Assembly: GCA_040752005.1 (NCBI GenBank)
Contig: JBFMFX010000020.1
Coordinates: forward strand, 13,154-77,153
Length of the DNA: 64,000 nt
Direction: 5' to 3'
Source: RBG-16-66-20 sp040752005
GTDB lineage: Bacteria; Pseudomonadota; Gammaproteobacteria; Burkholderiales; SG8-39
A model generated the notes under the pieces. That model was not told where the DNA came from, did no database searches, and saw nothing but the letters and a program-made list of their open reading frames with translations. The position numbers and the translations under genes were made by a program. Shown piece after piece: positions 26,365 through 34,667 of this stretch. Every line of letters begins with the position of its first letter. The first letter of the stretch is position 1.

Positions 26365-26798
26365 GGAGCTTCGCCGCCAACGCCGGTGCCGGCATACCGC
26401 GCAAGGCGCTCGCAAACCTATACTACGCGGCGTTTCACATGGTGCAGGCGCTGCTCGCATCGCGCGGCGTCGCCGCGCGCAGGCATGGTGGCGTACAGGT
26501 GGCCTTCTCGCTTCATTTCGTGAAGCCCGGCACGGTGTCGCTCGCCTCGGCGAAGCTGTTCTCGGAGCTGCAGGCAGTGCGCGAGCGCGCCGACTATCAG
26601 GTGGATCTCGCTTTCGACGCCGAGGACGTGCGCCGGCACCTGGAGCGCGCGGCGCCGCTCATCGAGGAACTGGCCCGGGTGCTCGGCACCACGCCGGGGC
26701 TCGAGGTACGGGAGCTGCGCCTTGCCTGGAACGACGCCCGCGCGAAGGCGGCCGCGCCGGCCAGCGGACCTCGCCCGCGCCGCCGCCGGCGGCGCTGA
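26304..26798 (+). CDS. HEPN-domain toxin (HepT-like ribonuclease)
   Basis: A 164-residue, mainly helical protein. Seen: ALANLYYAAFHMVQALLASR, a typical HEPN helix, then R54-x6-H61 in SRGVAARRHGG, which fits the R-x4-6-H catalytic motif of HEPN RNases. A basic tail of arginines ends the protein. It starts at ATG 26304 inside the MNT gene, so expression is likely coupled to the antitoxin. No similar pair is seen elsewhere in the window. Confidence 0.82.
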   Translation: MDSALPEIARWELAAATDELRSFAANAGAGIPRKALANLYYAAFHMVQALLASRGVAARRHGGVQVAFSLHFVKPGTVSLASAKLFSELQAVRERADYQVDLAFDAEDVRRHLERAAPLIEELARVLGTTPGLEVRELRLAWNDARAKAAAPASGPRPRRRRRR

Positions 26799-26826
26799 CC
26801 GGCCGCGCCGCCCCCCTGCGGCCGGA

Positions 26827-27162
26827 CTATCTCGCGGCCTGTTCCAGCTCGCTCTGCAGCCGCTCGACGCCTTCCATCAGCTCGGAGAAGCGCGCCCCGA
26901 ACGGCGTGAGGTGATACTCGACGCGCGGCGGCACCTCCGGGAAACTGCGCTTTTCCAGGATGCCGAAGCGCACGAGCTTCCTGAGGCGCTCGTTGAGCAC
27001 CTTCTTCGAAACTCCCTCGATTGCATGCTCCAGCGCGCCGGGCCGGCGCACGCCGCGGCGCACCGCGCCGAGCACCGCCAGCGACCACTTGCAGCCGACG
27101 ATCTCCTCGACCATGCGCGCGGCCGAGGGCGCGCTCGAAACTTTTTTCTGACGTCGCCTCAT
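26827..27162 (-). CDS. HxlR-family transcriptional regulator
   Basis: A 111-residue winged-helix regulator. Seen: MVEEIVGCKWSLAVLGAV, with the conserved Cys and the Trp of the HxlR family, the recognition-helix region GVSKKVLNERLRKLVRFGIL and the wing RSFPEVPPRVEYHLTPFG. HxlR proteins bind DNA as dimers and often sense redox state or electrophiles, sometimes through the N-terminal cysteine. ATG at 27162 is used. It is divergent from the P460-redoxin pair, with 110 bases between, so it probably controls that pair and itself. Confidence 0.9.
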   Translation of the reverse strand: MRRRQKKVSSAPSAARMVEEIVGCKWSLAVLGAVRRGVRRPGALEHAIEGVSKKVLNERLRKLVRFGILEKRSFPEVPPRVEYHLTPFGARFSELMEGVERLQSELEQAAR

Positions 27163-27272
27163 CAAATTACACCGAAAAGTGCCCAAGGCACCGTTTGGTA
27201 TCTGCTTTTCGCGGCGCGCGAGCCGCGGCACATTTCCGTGGCTCGCCTTATTTTCGCTGAAAGGAGCACACG

Positions 27273-27746
27273 ATGAAGAGAATCGCTTTGCTTCTGGCCG
27301 CCGCGAGTCTGCCGGCCCTTGCCGACGATCCGGCCGCCGTCCCCTATCCCAAGGGCTATCGCGACTGGACGCACGTGAAGAGCATGGTCATCAACCGGGG
27401 TCACCCCCTGTACGAATCCTTCGGCGGCATCCACCACATTTACGCCAACAAGAAAGCGATGGAGGGGTACGCCAAGGGCAAGTTCCCCGACGGCGCGGTG
27501 ATCGTCTTTGATCTGCTCGAAGCCAGGAGTGCCGACAACGCGCTCACCGAAGGCGCGCGCAAGGTGGTGGGCGTGATGCACAAGGACGCGGAGAAGTGGA
27601 AGGACACCGGCGGCTGGGGATTCGAGGGCTTCAAGGGCGACTCGACCACCGAGCGCGCCGTGGGCAAGAACGCGGCGAGCGCCTGCTACAACTGCCACAC
27701 GCAGCAGAAGGACAGGGACTTCGTCTTCTCGGCGTACCGCAAGTGA
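27273..27746 (+). CDS. Cytochrome P460-family protein
   Basis: A 157-residue periplasmic haem protein. Seen: signal peptide (MKRIALLLAAASLPALA), PKGYRDWTHVKSMVINRGHP, GIHHIYANKKAMEGY, FPDGAVIVFDLLE, and the haem-binding motif CYNCH at residues 138-142 followed by TQQKDRDFVFS. P460 proteins oxidise hydroxylamine or, in many heterotrophs, bind nitric oxide; related cytochrome c' beta proteins bind gases. The Shine-Dalgarno AAAGGAG stands 5' of the ATG. Coupled (GTGA) to a redoxin. Confidence 0.9.
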   Translation: MKRIALLLAAASLPALADDPAAVPYPKGYRDWTHVKSMVINRGHPLYESFGGIHHIYANKKAMEGYAKGKFPDGAVIVFDLLEARSADNALTEGARKVVGVMHKDAEKWKDTGGWGFEGFKGDSTTERAVGKNAASACYNCHTQQKDRDFVFSAYRK

Positions 27747-28255
27747 ACCGCGTCGCCGCGCGGGCGCCCGGGCGCTTCGGGCTCTCCTCCCCCGGGCACC
27801 CGGCGCCCGAGTGGCGCGTCCAGCGCTGGTTCAACACCCCGCAGCCGATCACCCTTGCCGCGCTGCGCGGCAAGGTGGTCGCGCTGCACGCCTTCCAGAT
27901 CCTGTGTCCAGGTTGCGTGCAGCGCGGCCTGCCGCAGGCCGCGCGGCTGCACGCGCTGTTTGCGCCCGAGGGCGTGGCCGTGATCGGCCTGCACACCGTG
28001 TTCGAGCACCATGCGGCGATGACGCCGGTCGCGCTCGAAGCGTTTCTGTACGAGTACCGTATCGCCTTCCCGGTGGCAGTGGATGCGCACGCCGACGGCG
28101 ACCCGGTGTCGCTCACGATGCGCGCCTACGGGCTGCGCGGCACGCCGAGCCTGCTGCTCATCGACCGCGAGGGAAACCTCCGCCGCCACCGCTTCGGCGC
28201 CGAGGACGACCTCGTCGTCGGCGCGGCGATCGGAGCGCTGCTCGCCGGCAACTGA
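27743..28255 (+). CDS. Redoxin/TlpA-like thioredoxin-fold protein
   Basis: A 170-residue thioredoxin-fold protein. Seen: PAPEWRVQRWFNTPQPITLAAL, LRGKVVALHAFQILCPGCVQ with a CPGC redox pair, GLHTVFEHHAAMTP and GLRGTPSLLLIDREGNLRRH with the cis-Pro loop. No clear signal peptide, so it is probably cytoplasmic. GTG at 27743 overlaps the stop of the P460 gene, implying a joint function, possibly reducing partner disulfides or peroxides formed in nitrogen-oxide stress. That role is inferred from context. Confidence 0.85.
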   Translation: MNRVAARAPGRFGLSSPGHPAPEWRVQRWFNTPQPITLAALRGKVVALHAFQILCPGCVQRGLPQAARLHALFAPEGVAVIGLHTVFEHHAAMTPVALEAFLYEYRIAFPVAVDAHADGDPVSLTMRAYGLRGTPSLLLIDREGNLRRHRFGAEDDLVVGAAIGALLAGN

Positions 28256-28291
28256 GTGCCGCACCAACAAGCCGTTGCGGGATCGTTTCGA

Positions 28292-30112
28292 TCAGGCGCG
28301 AGCCGCGCCGCCGGCGCGCATCCTGACGTAGCTTCCGGGAGCGTCCTCCAGGATCGGCAGGCCCTCGCCCGGCCGGCGCGCGGGCACCTTTTCGCCCCGG
28401 TTCTGCCGCTCCGCCCACGCCTGCCAGTCGGTCCACCAGGAGCCCGGATGCTGCGTCGCGCCGGCGAACCATTCCTCCGGCGTCGCGGGAAGGGCGTCGT
28501 TCGTCCAGTAGTGGTACTTGTTCGCTGCGGGCGGATTGACGATGCCGGCGATGTGGCCCGAGCCGCCGAGCACGAAGCGCACCGGACCGCCGAGGCAGCG
28601 CGCCCCCCGGTAGGTCGTCTTCCAGGGCGCGATGTGATCCTCGACCGTGGAAACGAAGTACGCCGGCACCTTCACCTTGCCGAGGTCAATCGGCACGCCC
28701 GCGAGCGTGATCCCGCCCGGCTTCGCGAGCAGGTTCTTCAGGTACATGTTGCGCAGGTAGAAACTGTGCATCTTCGCCGGCAGGCGGGTGGAATCGGAGT
28801 TCCAGTACAGAAGATCGAACGGGAACGGGTCCTTGCCGAGGAGATAGTTGTTGACGACGAACGACCACACCAGGTCGTTGGCGCGCAGCAGGTTGAAGGT
28901 CGAGGCCATCTCCGAGCCTTCGAGGTAGCCGCGCTCGTTCATCCTGCGCTCGAAGTTCTCGACCGTCGCCTCGTCTATGAAAACGCCCAGCTCGCCCGGC
29001 TCGGAAAAATCGAGCAGGCTGGCGAAGAAGGTGGCGCAGCCCACCCGTTCCTCGCCGCGCGCCGCGAGATACGCAAGCGTGCAGCCGAGCAGTGTGCCGC
29101 CCAGGCAATAGCCGATGAAGTTCACCACACGCTCGCCGGTCGCTTTCTCCACGGCGTCGAGCGCCGCGAGCGGCCCCTCCCGCATGTAGTCGGCGAAATC
29201 CTTCAAGGCGAGCCGCGCGTCCGGATTGACCCACGAGAGCACGAACACGGTGTGGCCCTGCTCCAGCGCCCACTTGATGAAGCTGTTCGAGGGCCGCAGG
29301 TCGAGGATGTAGTACTTGTTGATCCACGGCGGAATGATGACGAGCGGCGTGCGGTACTGCTCGGTGGTGCGCGGCTCGTACTGGATGAGCTGCGCGAGTT
29401 CGGTCTGGAACACCACCTTGCCCGGGGTGCTCGCGATGTTCTTCCCGAGCTGGAAGGCGCTCTCGTCGGTCATCGAGATGCGAAGCTGTCCCTCGCCCTT
29501 CTCGATGTCGGCGAGCAGGTTCGCCAGACCTTTCAGCAGGTTCTGCCCGCCGGTGGCGAGCGTTTCGCGCAGCACCTGCGGGTTGGTGAGCACGAAATTC
29601 GAAGGCGAGAGCGCGTCCACGTACTGCCGGGTGAAGAACGCGACCTTCTTCCTCGACTCCTCCGGCAGGCCCTGGACGTTCGCCACCGCGTTCTGGATAT
29701 GGCGCGCGGCGATGAGGTAGCTCTGCTTGATGTAGTCGAAGAGGAAGTTCGAGTTCCAGTCCTCGTCGCGAAAGCGGGAATCGCCTTTCGCGGGCTCGGC
29801 GACCGGCGGCACCTTGTATCCGAGCAGCTTCAGCCAGCTCGCGTGCCAGAGCCGCACGTAGTCGATCATCAGGTTGGCGGAGAACGCGGCGAGCGCGGCC
29901 GGGTTGGCGAGCAGGCGCGCGTACAGGTCCATGTACGCGCGCGCGATGCCCAGCTCGTCGGTGAGCGCCGACTCGACGCTGGAGGCGATGCCCTTGTGCG
30001 CGTGCTCGGCGAGAATGCGCGAGGCGCGCTCGGCCACCTCTTTCAGGATGCGCGCCACCTCCTCGGGGTTTACCGCTTCGCCCTTCGCTTCGGCCTTCGC
30101 GTCCATTGTCAT
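28292..30112 (-). CDS. phaC: Class I polyhydroxyalkanoate synthase
   Basis: A 606-residue enzyme that polymerises 3-hydroxyacyl-CoA into PHA granules. Seen: the N-terminal helical region, TPLVIIPPWINKYYILDLRP, the lipase-like box GYCLGG with catalytic Cys336, the aspartate in VSTVEDHIAPWKTTY and the histidine in GGSGHIAGIVNPP. The length and the absence of an adjacent PhaE fit class I. It is 10 bases downstream of an MBL-fold hydrolase and probably shares its promoter. No phaA-phaB pair directly adjoins, but a thiolase lies at 33070. Confidence 0.95.
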   Translation of the reverse strand: MTMDAKAEAKGEAVNPEEVARILKEVAERASRILAEHAHKGIASSVESALTDELGIARAYMDLYARLLANPAALAAFSANLMIDYVRLWHASWLKLLGYKVPPVAEPAKGDSRFRDEDWNSNFLFDYIKQSYLIAARHIQNAVANVQGLPEESRKKVAFFTRQYVDALSPSNFVLTNPQVLRETLATGGQNLLKGLANLLADIEKGEGQLRISMTDESAFQLGKNIASTPGKVVFQTELAQLIQYEPRTTEQYRTPLVIIPPWINKYYILDLRPSNSFIKWALEQGHTVFVLSWVNPDARLALKDFADYMREGPLAALDAVEKATGERVVNFIGYCLGGTLLGCTLAYLAARGEERVGCATFFASLLDFSEPGELGVFIDEATVENFERRMNERGYLEGSEMASTFNLLRANDLVWSFVVNNYLLGKDPFPFDLLYWNSDSTRLPAKMHSFYLRNMYLKNLLAKPGGITLAGVPIDLGKVKVPAYFVSTVEDHIAPWKTTYRGARCLGGPVRFVLGGSGHIAGIVNPPAANKYHYWTNDALPATPEEWFAGATQHPGSWWTDWQAWAERQNRGEKVPARRPGEGLPILEDAPGSYVRMRAGGAARA

Positions 30113-30122
30113 TCACCCCTTC

Positions 30123-31166
30123 TCAGGCGGCAAATCGCACCACGCCGTCGGTGCCGGTCCGGCGCTCGACGCGCCCGGCGAAGTATAGGTAATGCAGGTG
30201 GGCGATCGCCTCGCCCATCGCAAAGTAGATCGCGTTCGCGTCCAGGCGCCGCCGGAAGAGCACCTCCAGGGCATCGGCGGCCGAGCGCGGCGCCGCCTTG
30301 CAGGCGGCGGCGAGCGCCTCCAGCCGCGCCGCATGGTGCGCCTCGAGTGCCGCGATGCGCGCGTGCGCGCCGCGAAACGGCAGCCCGTGCGAGGGCAGCA
30401 CCAGCACGTCCGCGGGCAGCGTCCGGTAGCGCCCGATCGAGTCGAGAAAGGTCTTGAGCGGATTGGACATCGGGTCCACCGGCCGCACCGCCACATTGGT
30501 CGAGATCCTCGGCAGCAACATGTCGCCGGCGATGAGCACGTTCAGCTCCGCGCAGTAAAGCGACAGGTGCTCGGGCGCGTGGCCGAAGCCGACGATCGCC
30601 CGCCACGTCCTGCCGCCGATGCGAAGGACGTCGCCCTCGATCACGCGCCGGTGCGAAACCGGAAACGCCGGAACGAGTTTCCCGTACAGGTTGCCCCGCT
30701 CGCGCAGCGCCGCGACCACCTGCTCGCTCACGCCGTGGGCGCGAAAAAGCGCGATCTGCTCGCCGGTCGAGTAGCCGGCGGCACCGCTTCTCGCGGCGTG
30801 CACGGTGAGAAACTCGCTGCGGGTCATCCACAGCTCGGCGCCGTGACGCTCGGCGAGCCAGGCGGCGGACCCGGCATGGTCCGGGTGGTAGTGGGTGACG
30901 ATGAGTCGCGCCAGCGGCCGGCCGCGGCCCTCGGCTGCCAGCACCTGCTCGTGCAGCGCGCGGGTCTGGCCGTTGCCGAGCCCGGTGTCCACGAGGACCA
31001 GTGCCGCCCGGCCTTCGTGCTCGTCCTCCATCAGCCACAGGTTGATGTGGTCCAGATCGAAGGGCAGCGGCATGCGCAGCCAGGCGATGCCGGGCGCGAC
31101 GGCGCGCACCGTGCCCGGCGCGGGCGCGGCGTCGAACGGGAACTCCAGCGGGGTTGGCTCCGGCAT
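30123..31166 (-). CDS. MBL-fold metallohydrolase
   Basis: A 347-residue metallo-beta-lactamase-fold hydrolase. Seen: the metal-binding motif THYHPDHAGS (H-x-H-x-D-H), LVDTGLGNG before it, a later GFGHAPEHLSLYC, and LIAGDMLLPRIS with the bridging aspartate, and VLPSHGLPFRG with the last histidine. A C-terminal helical domain (about residues 280-340) follows. Proteins like this hydrolyse thioesters or related acyl compounds; the substrate is not clear. ATG at 31166 is divergent from liuA by 117 bases. Confidence 0.88.
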   Translation of the reverse strand: MPEPTPLEFPFDAAPAPGTVRAVAPGIAWLRMPLPFDLDHINLWLMEDEHEGRAALVLVDTGLGNGQTRALHEQVLAAEGRGRPLARLIVTHYHPDHAGSAAWLAERHGAELWMTRSEFLTVHAARSGAAGYSTGEQIALFRAHGVSEQVVAALRERGNLYGKLVPAFPVSHRRVIEGDVLRIGGRTWRAIVGFGHAPEHLSLYCAELNVLIAGDMLLPRISTNVAVRPVDPMSNPLKTFLDSIGRYRTLPADVLVLPSHGLPFRGAHARIAALEAHHAARLEALAAACKAAPRSAADALEVLFRRRLDANAIYFAMGEAIAHLHYLYFAGRVERRTGTDGVVRFAA

Positions 31167-31283
31167 GAAGCTCGGGTGAGGCCGGGCTAGAATCGCTCCG
31201 GCGGCGCCATTATCGCCGCAGCGCACCAGCCCAGCAACCGACCGACGCACGGACCTCGCCCACCCCCAAGAGCCCGCGACGAC

Positions 31284-32447
31284 ATGGAACTGCCCGCCCT
31301 GCGATTCGACCACGGCGAAGCGATCGCCATGCTGCGCGAGACGGTGCGCGATTTCGCCGCGAAGGAAATCGCCCCGCGCGCGGCGGAGATCGACCGCTCG
31401 AACGAGTTTCCGATGGACCTGTGGCCAAAGCTGGGCTCGCTCGGGCTCCTCGGCATCACCGTCGAGGAGGAGTACGGCGGCACGAACATGGGCTATCTCG
31501 CCCACATCATCGCGATGGAGGAAATTTCCCGCGCCTCGGGCTCGGTCGGCCTTTCCTACGGCGCGCACTCCAACCTCTGCGTCAACCAGATCCGCAGGAA
31601 CGGGTCGGAGGCGCAGAAGCGCAAATATCTTCCGAAGCTGATCTCGGGCGAGCACGTCGGGGCGCTGGCGATGTCGGAGCCCGGCGCGGGATCCGACGTG
31701 GTGGGCATGCGCCTTCGCGCCGAGCGGCGCGGAGACCGCTACGTGCTCAACGGCAACAAGATGTGGATCACCAACGGGCCGGACGCCGACGTGCTGGTGG
31801 TGTACGCCAAGACCGACGCCGAGGCCGGGCCGCGCGGCATCACCGCCTTCATCGTCGAGAAGGGCATGAAAGGCTTTTCCACCGCGCAGAAGCTCGACAA
31901 GCTCGGCATGCGCGGCTCGAACACCTGCGAGCTTGTGTTCCGCGACTGCGAGGTGCCGGCCGAGAACGTGCTCGCCGGCGAGGGCCGGGGAGTCAACGTC
32001 CTCATGAGCGGGCTCGACTACGAGCGCGCGGTGCTCGCCGGAGGGCCCCTCGGCATCATGGCGGCGTGCCTCGACGTGGTGCTGCCGTACGTGCACGAGC
32101 GCAGGCAATTCGGCCAGCCGATCGGCGAGTTTCAGCTCATGCAGGGCAAGCTCGCCGACATGTACACCACCTTCTGCGCCTGCCGCGCCTATGTGTACGC
32201 GGTCGGACAGGCGCTCGATCGCGGCGAGACGACGCGCAAGGACGCCGCCGGCGCCATCCTCTTCGCCGCCGAAAAGGCGACATGGATGGCGGGCGAGGCG
32301 ATCCAGGCGCTCGGGGGCATGGGCTACATCAACGAGACGCCCACCGGGCGCCTGTGGCGCGACGCCAAGCTCTACGAGATCGGCGCGGGCACTTCCGAGA
32401 TCCGGCGCTGGCTGATCGGCCGGGAGCTTTTCGCCGAGACGAAATGA
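31284..32447 (+). CDS. liuA: Isovaleryl-CoA dehydrogenase
   Basis: A 387-residue FAD-dependent acyl-CoA dehydrogenase for the first committed CoA step of leucine breakdown (isovaleryl-CoA to 3-methylcrotonyl-CoA). Seen: ALAMSEPGAGSDVVGMRL, KMWITNGPDADVLVVYAKT, the catalytic glutamate in GLDYERAVLAGGPLGIM, which is the isovaleryl-type position, and QALGGMGYINETPTGRLWRD. A complete liuBCDE set follows at 37489-42870. The stop overlaps the carbonic anhydrase ATG (ATGA). A TAGAAT at 31188 may be part of its promoter. Confidence 0.94.
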   Translation: MELPALRFDHGEAIAMLRETVRDFAAKEIAPRAAEIDRSNEFPMDLWPKLGSLGLLGITVEEEYGGTNMGYLAHIIAMEEISRASGSVGLSYGAHSNLCVNQIRRNGSEAQKRKYLPKLISGEHVGALAMSEPGAGSDVVGMRLRAERRGDRYVLNGNKMWITNGPDADVLVVYAKTDAEAGPRGITAFIVEKGMKGFSTAQKLDKLGMRGSNTCELVFRDCEVPAENVLAGEGRGVNVLMSGLDYERAVLAGGPLGIMAACLDVVLPYVHERRQFGQPIGEFQLMQGKLADMYTTFCACRAYVYAVGQALDRGETTRKDAAGAILFAAEKATWMAGEAIQALGGMGYINETPTGRLWRDAKLYEIGAGTSEIRRWLIGRELFAETK

Positions 32448-33049
32448 CCGGCATCGCCGAGCTGTTCGCGCGCAACCGGGCCTGGGCGGGGCGCATGCTC
32501 GCCGCCGACCCGGATTTCTTTCGCTCGCTCGCGCGCCAGCAGGCGCCGCAGTTTCTCTGGATCGGCTGCTCGGACAGCCGGGTGCCGGCCAACCAGATCA
32601 CCGGCCTTGCCCCGGGCGAGGTGTTCGTCCATCGCAACATCGCCAACGTGGTGGTGCATTCGGACCTCAACTGCCTCTCGGTGCTCCAGTTCGCGGTGGA
32701 CCTGCTCAAGGTCCGCCACGTCATCGTCTGCGGCCACTACGGTTGCAGCGGCGTCGCCGCCGCCCTGCACCGGCGCTCGGTCGGCCTTGCCGACAACTGG
32801 CTGCGCCATGTCGAGGACGTGCGCGAGCGGCACGCCGCAGAGCTCGAGGCGATCGCGGACGCGGCCGCGCGCGAGCGCCGGCTGGTCGAGCTGAACGTGC
32901 GCGAGCAAGTGCGCCACGTCTGCGAATCCACCGTCGTGCGCGATGCCTGGAGCCGCGGCCAGCCGCTTTCGGTGCACGGCTGGGTGTACGGCATCGAGGA
33001 CGGCCTGCTGCGCGACCTCGGCTGCACGGCGAGCGGCGCAAGCACATGA
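32444..33049 (+). CDS. can: Beta-carbonic anhydrase
   Basis: A 201-residue zinc enzyme interconverting CO2 and bicarbonate. Seen: zinc ligands and the Asp/Arg dyad in WIGCSDSRVPANQ (Cys42, Asp44, Arg46) and CGHYGCSGV (His98, Cys101), FVHRNIANVV, and the C-terminal VHGWVYGIEDGLL. It is coupled to liuA by an ATGA overlap. It may supply bicarbonate for the biotin carboxylase LiuD and for PEP carboxylase further downstream; this link is inferred. Confidence 0.93.
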   Translation: MTGIAELFARNRAWAGRMLAADPDFFRSLARQQAPQFLWIGCSDSRVPANQITGLAPGEVFVHRNIANVVVHSDLNCLSVLQFAVDLLKVRHVIVCGHYGCSGVAAALHRRSVGLADNWLRHVEDVRERHAAELEAIADAAARERRLVELNVREQVRHVCESTVVRDAWSRGQPLSVHGWVYGIEDGLLRDLGCTASGAST

Positions 33050-33069
33050 ACTTCTGCAAGGAGAACCAC

Positions 33070-34254
33070 ATGGACAAGGACCCGGTCGTCATCGTCTCCT
33101 GCGCCCGCACGCCGATGGGCGCGTTTCAGGGCGCGCTGAAGGGCTTTGCGGCGCCGGAACTGGGCGCCGCCGCGATCCGCGCCGCAGTCGAGCGCGCGAA
33201 GCTCAAACCCGAAGAAGTCCAGGAAGTCATCATGGGCTGCGTGCTTTCGGCCGGGCTGGGACAGGCGCCGGCGCGTCAGGCTTCGCTCGGGGCGGGACTG
33301 CCGCTCGCCGCCGGCTGCACGACGGTGAACAAGATGTGCGGCTCGGGCATGAAGGCGGCGATGCTCGCGCACGATCTGCTGATGGCCGGCTCGGCCGAGG
33401 CGATCGTCGCCGGCGGCATGGAGTCCATGACCAACGCGCCGTACCTGCTCCCCAGGGCGCGCGCCGGCTACCGCATGGGCCACGCGCAGGTGCTCGACCA
33501 CATGTTCTACGACGGGTTGGAGGACGCCTACGACAAGGGGCGCCTGATGGGCACGTTCGCCGAGGACTGCGCCGCGGCTTACCGCTTCACGCGCGCCGAG
33601 CAGGACGAATTCGCGATCGCGTCGCTCAGGCGCGCGCAGCAGGCCAACCGCGAAGGCTGGTTCGCCTGGGAGATCACGCCGATCGCGATCAAGGCCGGAA
33701 AAGAGGAAAGGTTCGTCGAGCACGACGAACAGCCCTTCAAGGCGGCGATCGAGAAGATCCCTTCGCTCAAGCCGGCGTTTCGCAAGGACGGCACCGTGAC
33801 CGCGGCCAACTCCTCGTCCATCTCCGACGGCGCGGCGGCGCTGGTGATGATGCGTCGCTCGGCGGCCGAGCGCCGCGGCCTTGCGCCGATCGCGACCGTC
33901 GTCGGTCATGCCACGCACGCCCAGGAGCCGGCGCTGTTCACCACCGCCCCGGTGGGCGCGATCCGCAAGCTCTTCGAGCGCACCGGCTGGAACGCGGCCG
34001 GCGTGGACCTGTACGAGATCAACGAGGCCTTTGCGGTGGTCACCATGGCGGCGATGAGGGAGCACCGCCTGCCGCACGAGAAGGTGAACGTGCACGGCGG
34101 CGCCTGCGCGCTCGGACACCCGATCGGGGCCTCCGGCGCGCGCATCCTCGTCACCCTCATCGGCGCACTGCGAAAGCGGGGCGCGAAGCGCGGCGTGGCG
34201 AGCCTCTGTATCGGCGGGGGCGAAGCGACCGCCATGGCGATCGAGCTCGCGTGA
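33070..34254 (+). CDS. Acetyl-CoA C-acetyltransferase (thiolase)
   Basis: A 394-residue biosynthetic/degradative thiolase acting on acetoacetyl-CoA. Seen: the nucleophile in VNKMCGSGMKA (Cys90), the AGGMESMTNAPYLLP loop, NEAFAVVTMAA, and GGACALGHPIGASGAR with the catalytic His and Cys. Shine-Dalgarno AAGGAG lies at 33058-33063. It can cleave the product of leucine degradation to two acetyl-CoA, or run the first step of PHB synthesis. Its stop overlaps the next gene (GTGA). Confidence 0.93.
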   Translation: MDKDPVVIVSCARTPMGAFQGALKGFAAPELGAAAIRAAVERAKLKPEEVQEVIMGCVLSAGLGQAPARQASLGAGLPLAAGCTTVNKMCGSGMKAAMLAHDLLMAGSAEAIVAGGMESMTNAPYLLPRARAGYRMGHAQVLDHMFYDGLEDAYDKGRLMGTFAEDCAAAYRFTRAEQDEFAIASLRRAQQANREGWFAWEITPIAIKAGKEERFVEHDEQPFKAAIEKIPSLKPAFRKDGTVTAANSSSISDGAAALVMMRRSAAERRGLAPIATVVGHATHAQEPALFTTAPVGAIRKLFERTGWNAAGVDLYEINEAFAVVTMAAMREHRLPHEKVNVHGGACALGHPIGASGARILVTLIGALRKRGAKRGVASLCIGGGEATAMAIELA

Positions 34255-34667
34255 GCGTGCGTCGTCCCTCGAAGCAGGCGCTGCAGGCGCTCCTTGACCG
34301 CTCGCGGTTCATCGCCGGCTGGGGCTTCCGGGTGAAGGCGGTCTCCGACGAGGCCTGCACTATCGCGCTTCCCTACCGCGAGTCGCTCGCGCGTCCGGGA
34401 GGCACGGTGAACGGGCCGGCGTTCATGGCCGCGGCCGACTGCGCGATGTGGCTCGTGATCAAGCGCCGCGTCGGCATGGAGCACGACGCGGTGACCTCCG
34501 AGCTGAGCACCGCCTTTCTCAACGCCGCGCGACGCGAGACGGTGTACTGCACCGCGCGCATCCTCAAGCTCGGCAAGCGCCTCATCTACGGCGTCGCCGA
34601 ATGCCACGACGGCAAGGGCCGGCTCTTCACCCACCACACCGTCACCTACGCGCGGCTGGGGACCTGA
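34251..34667 (+). CDS. Hotdog-fold thioesterase (PaaI-like)
   Basis: A 138-residue hotdog protein. Seen: RFIAGWGFRVKAVSDEACTI, ARPGGTVNGPAFMAAADCAM, in which the hotdog helix carries the Asp of PaaI-type enzymes, and the strands TSELSTAFLNAARRETVYC and GKGRLFTHHTVTYARL. Such enzymes hydrolyse short or aromatic acyl-CoAs and often protect CoA pools in degradation clusters. GTG start at 34251 overlaps the thiolase; the TGATG junction at 34665 couples it to the following acyl-CoA dehydrogenase. Confidence 0.85.
   Translation: MSVRRPSKQALQALLDRSRFIAGWGFRVKAVSDEACTIALPYRESLARPGGTVNGPAFMAAADCAMWLVIKRRVGMEHDAVTSELSTAFLNAARRETVYCTARILKLGKRLIYGVAECHDGKGRLFTHHTVTYARLGT

Noticed and set aside
24981..26798. 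A 605-codon plus-strand frame joining the second BtuF-like gene region to the HEPN gene
   Set aside because: Only its last 164 codons encode a real protein (HEPN); the earlier part runs out of frame through the BtuF-like and MNT genes.
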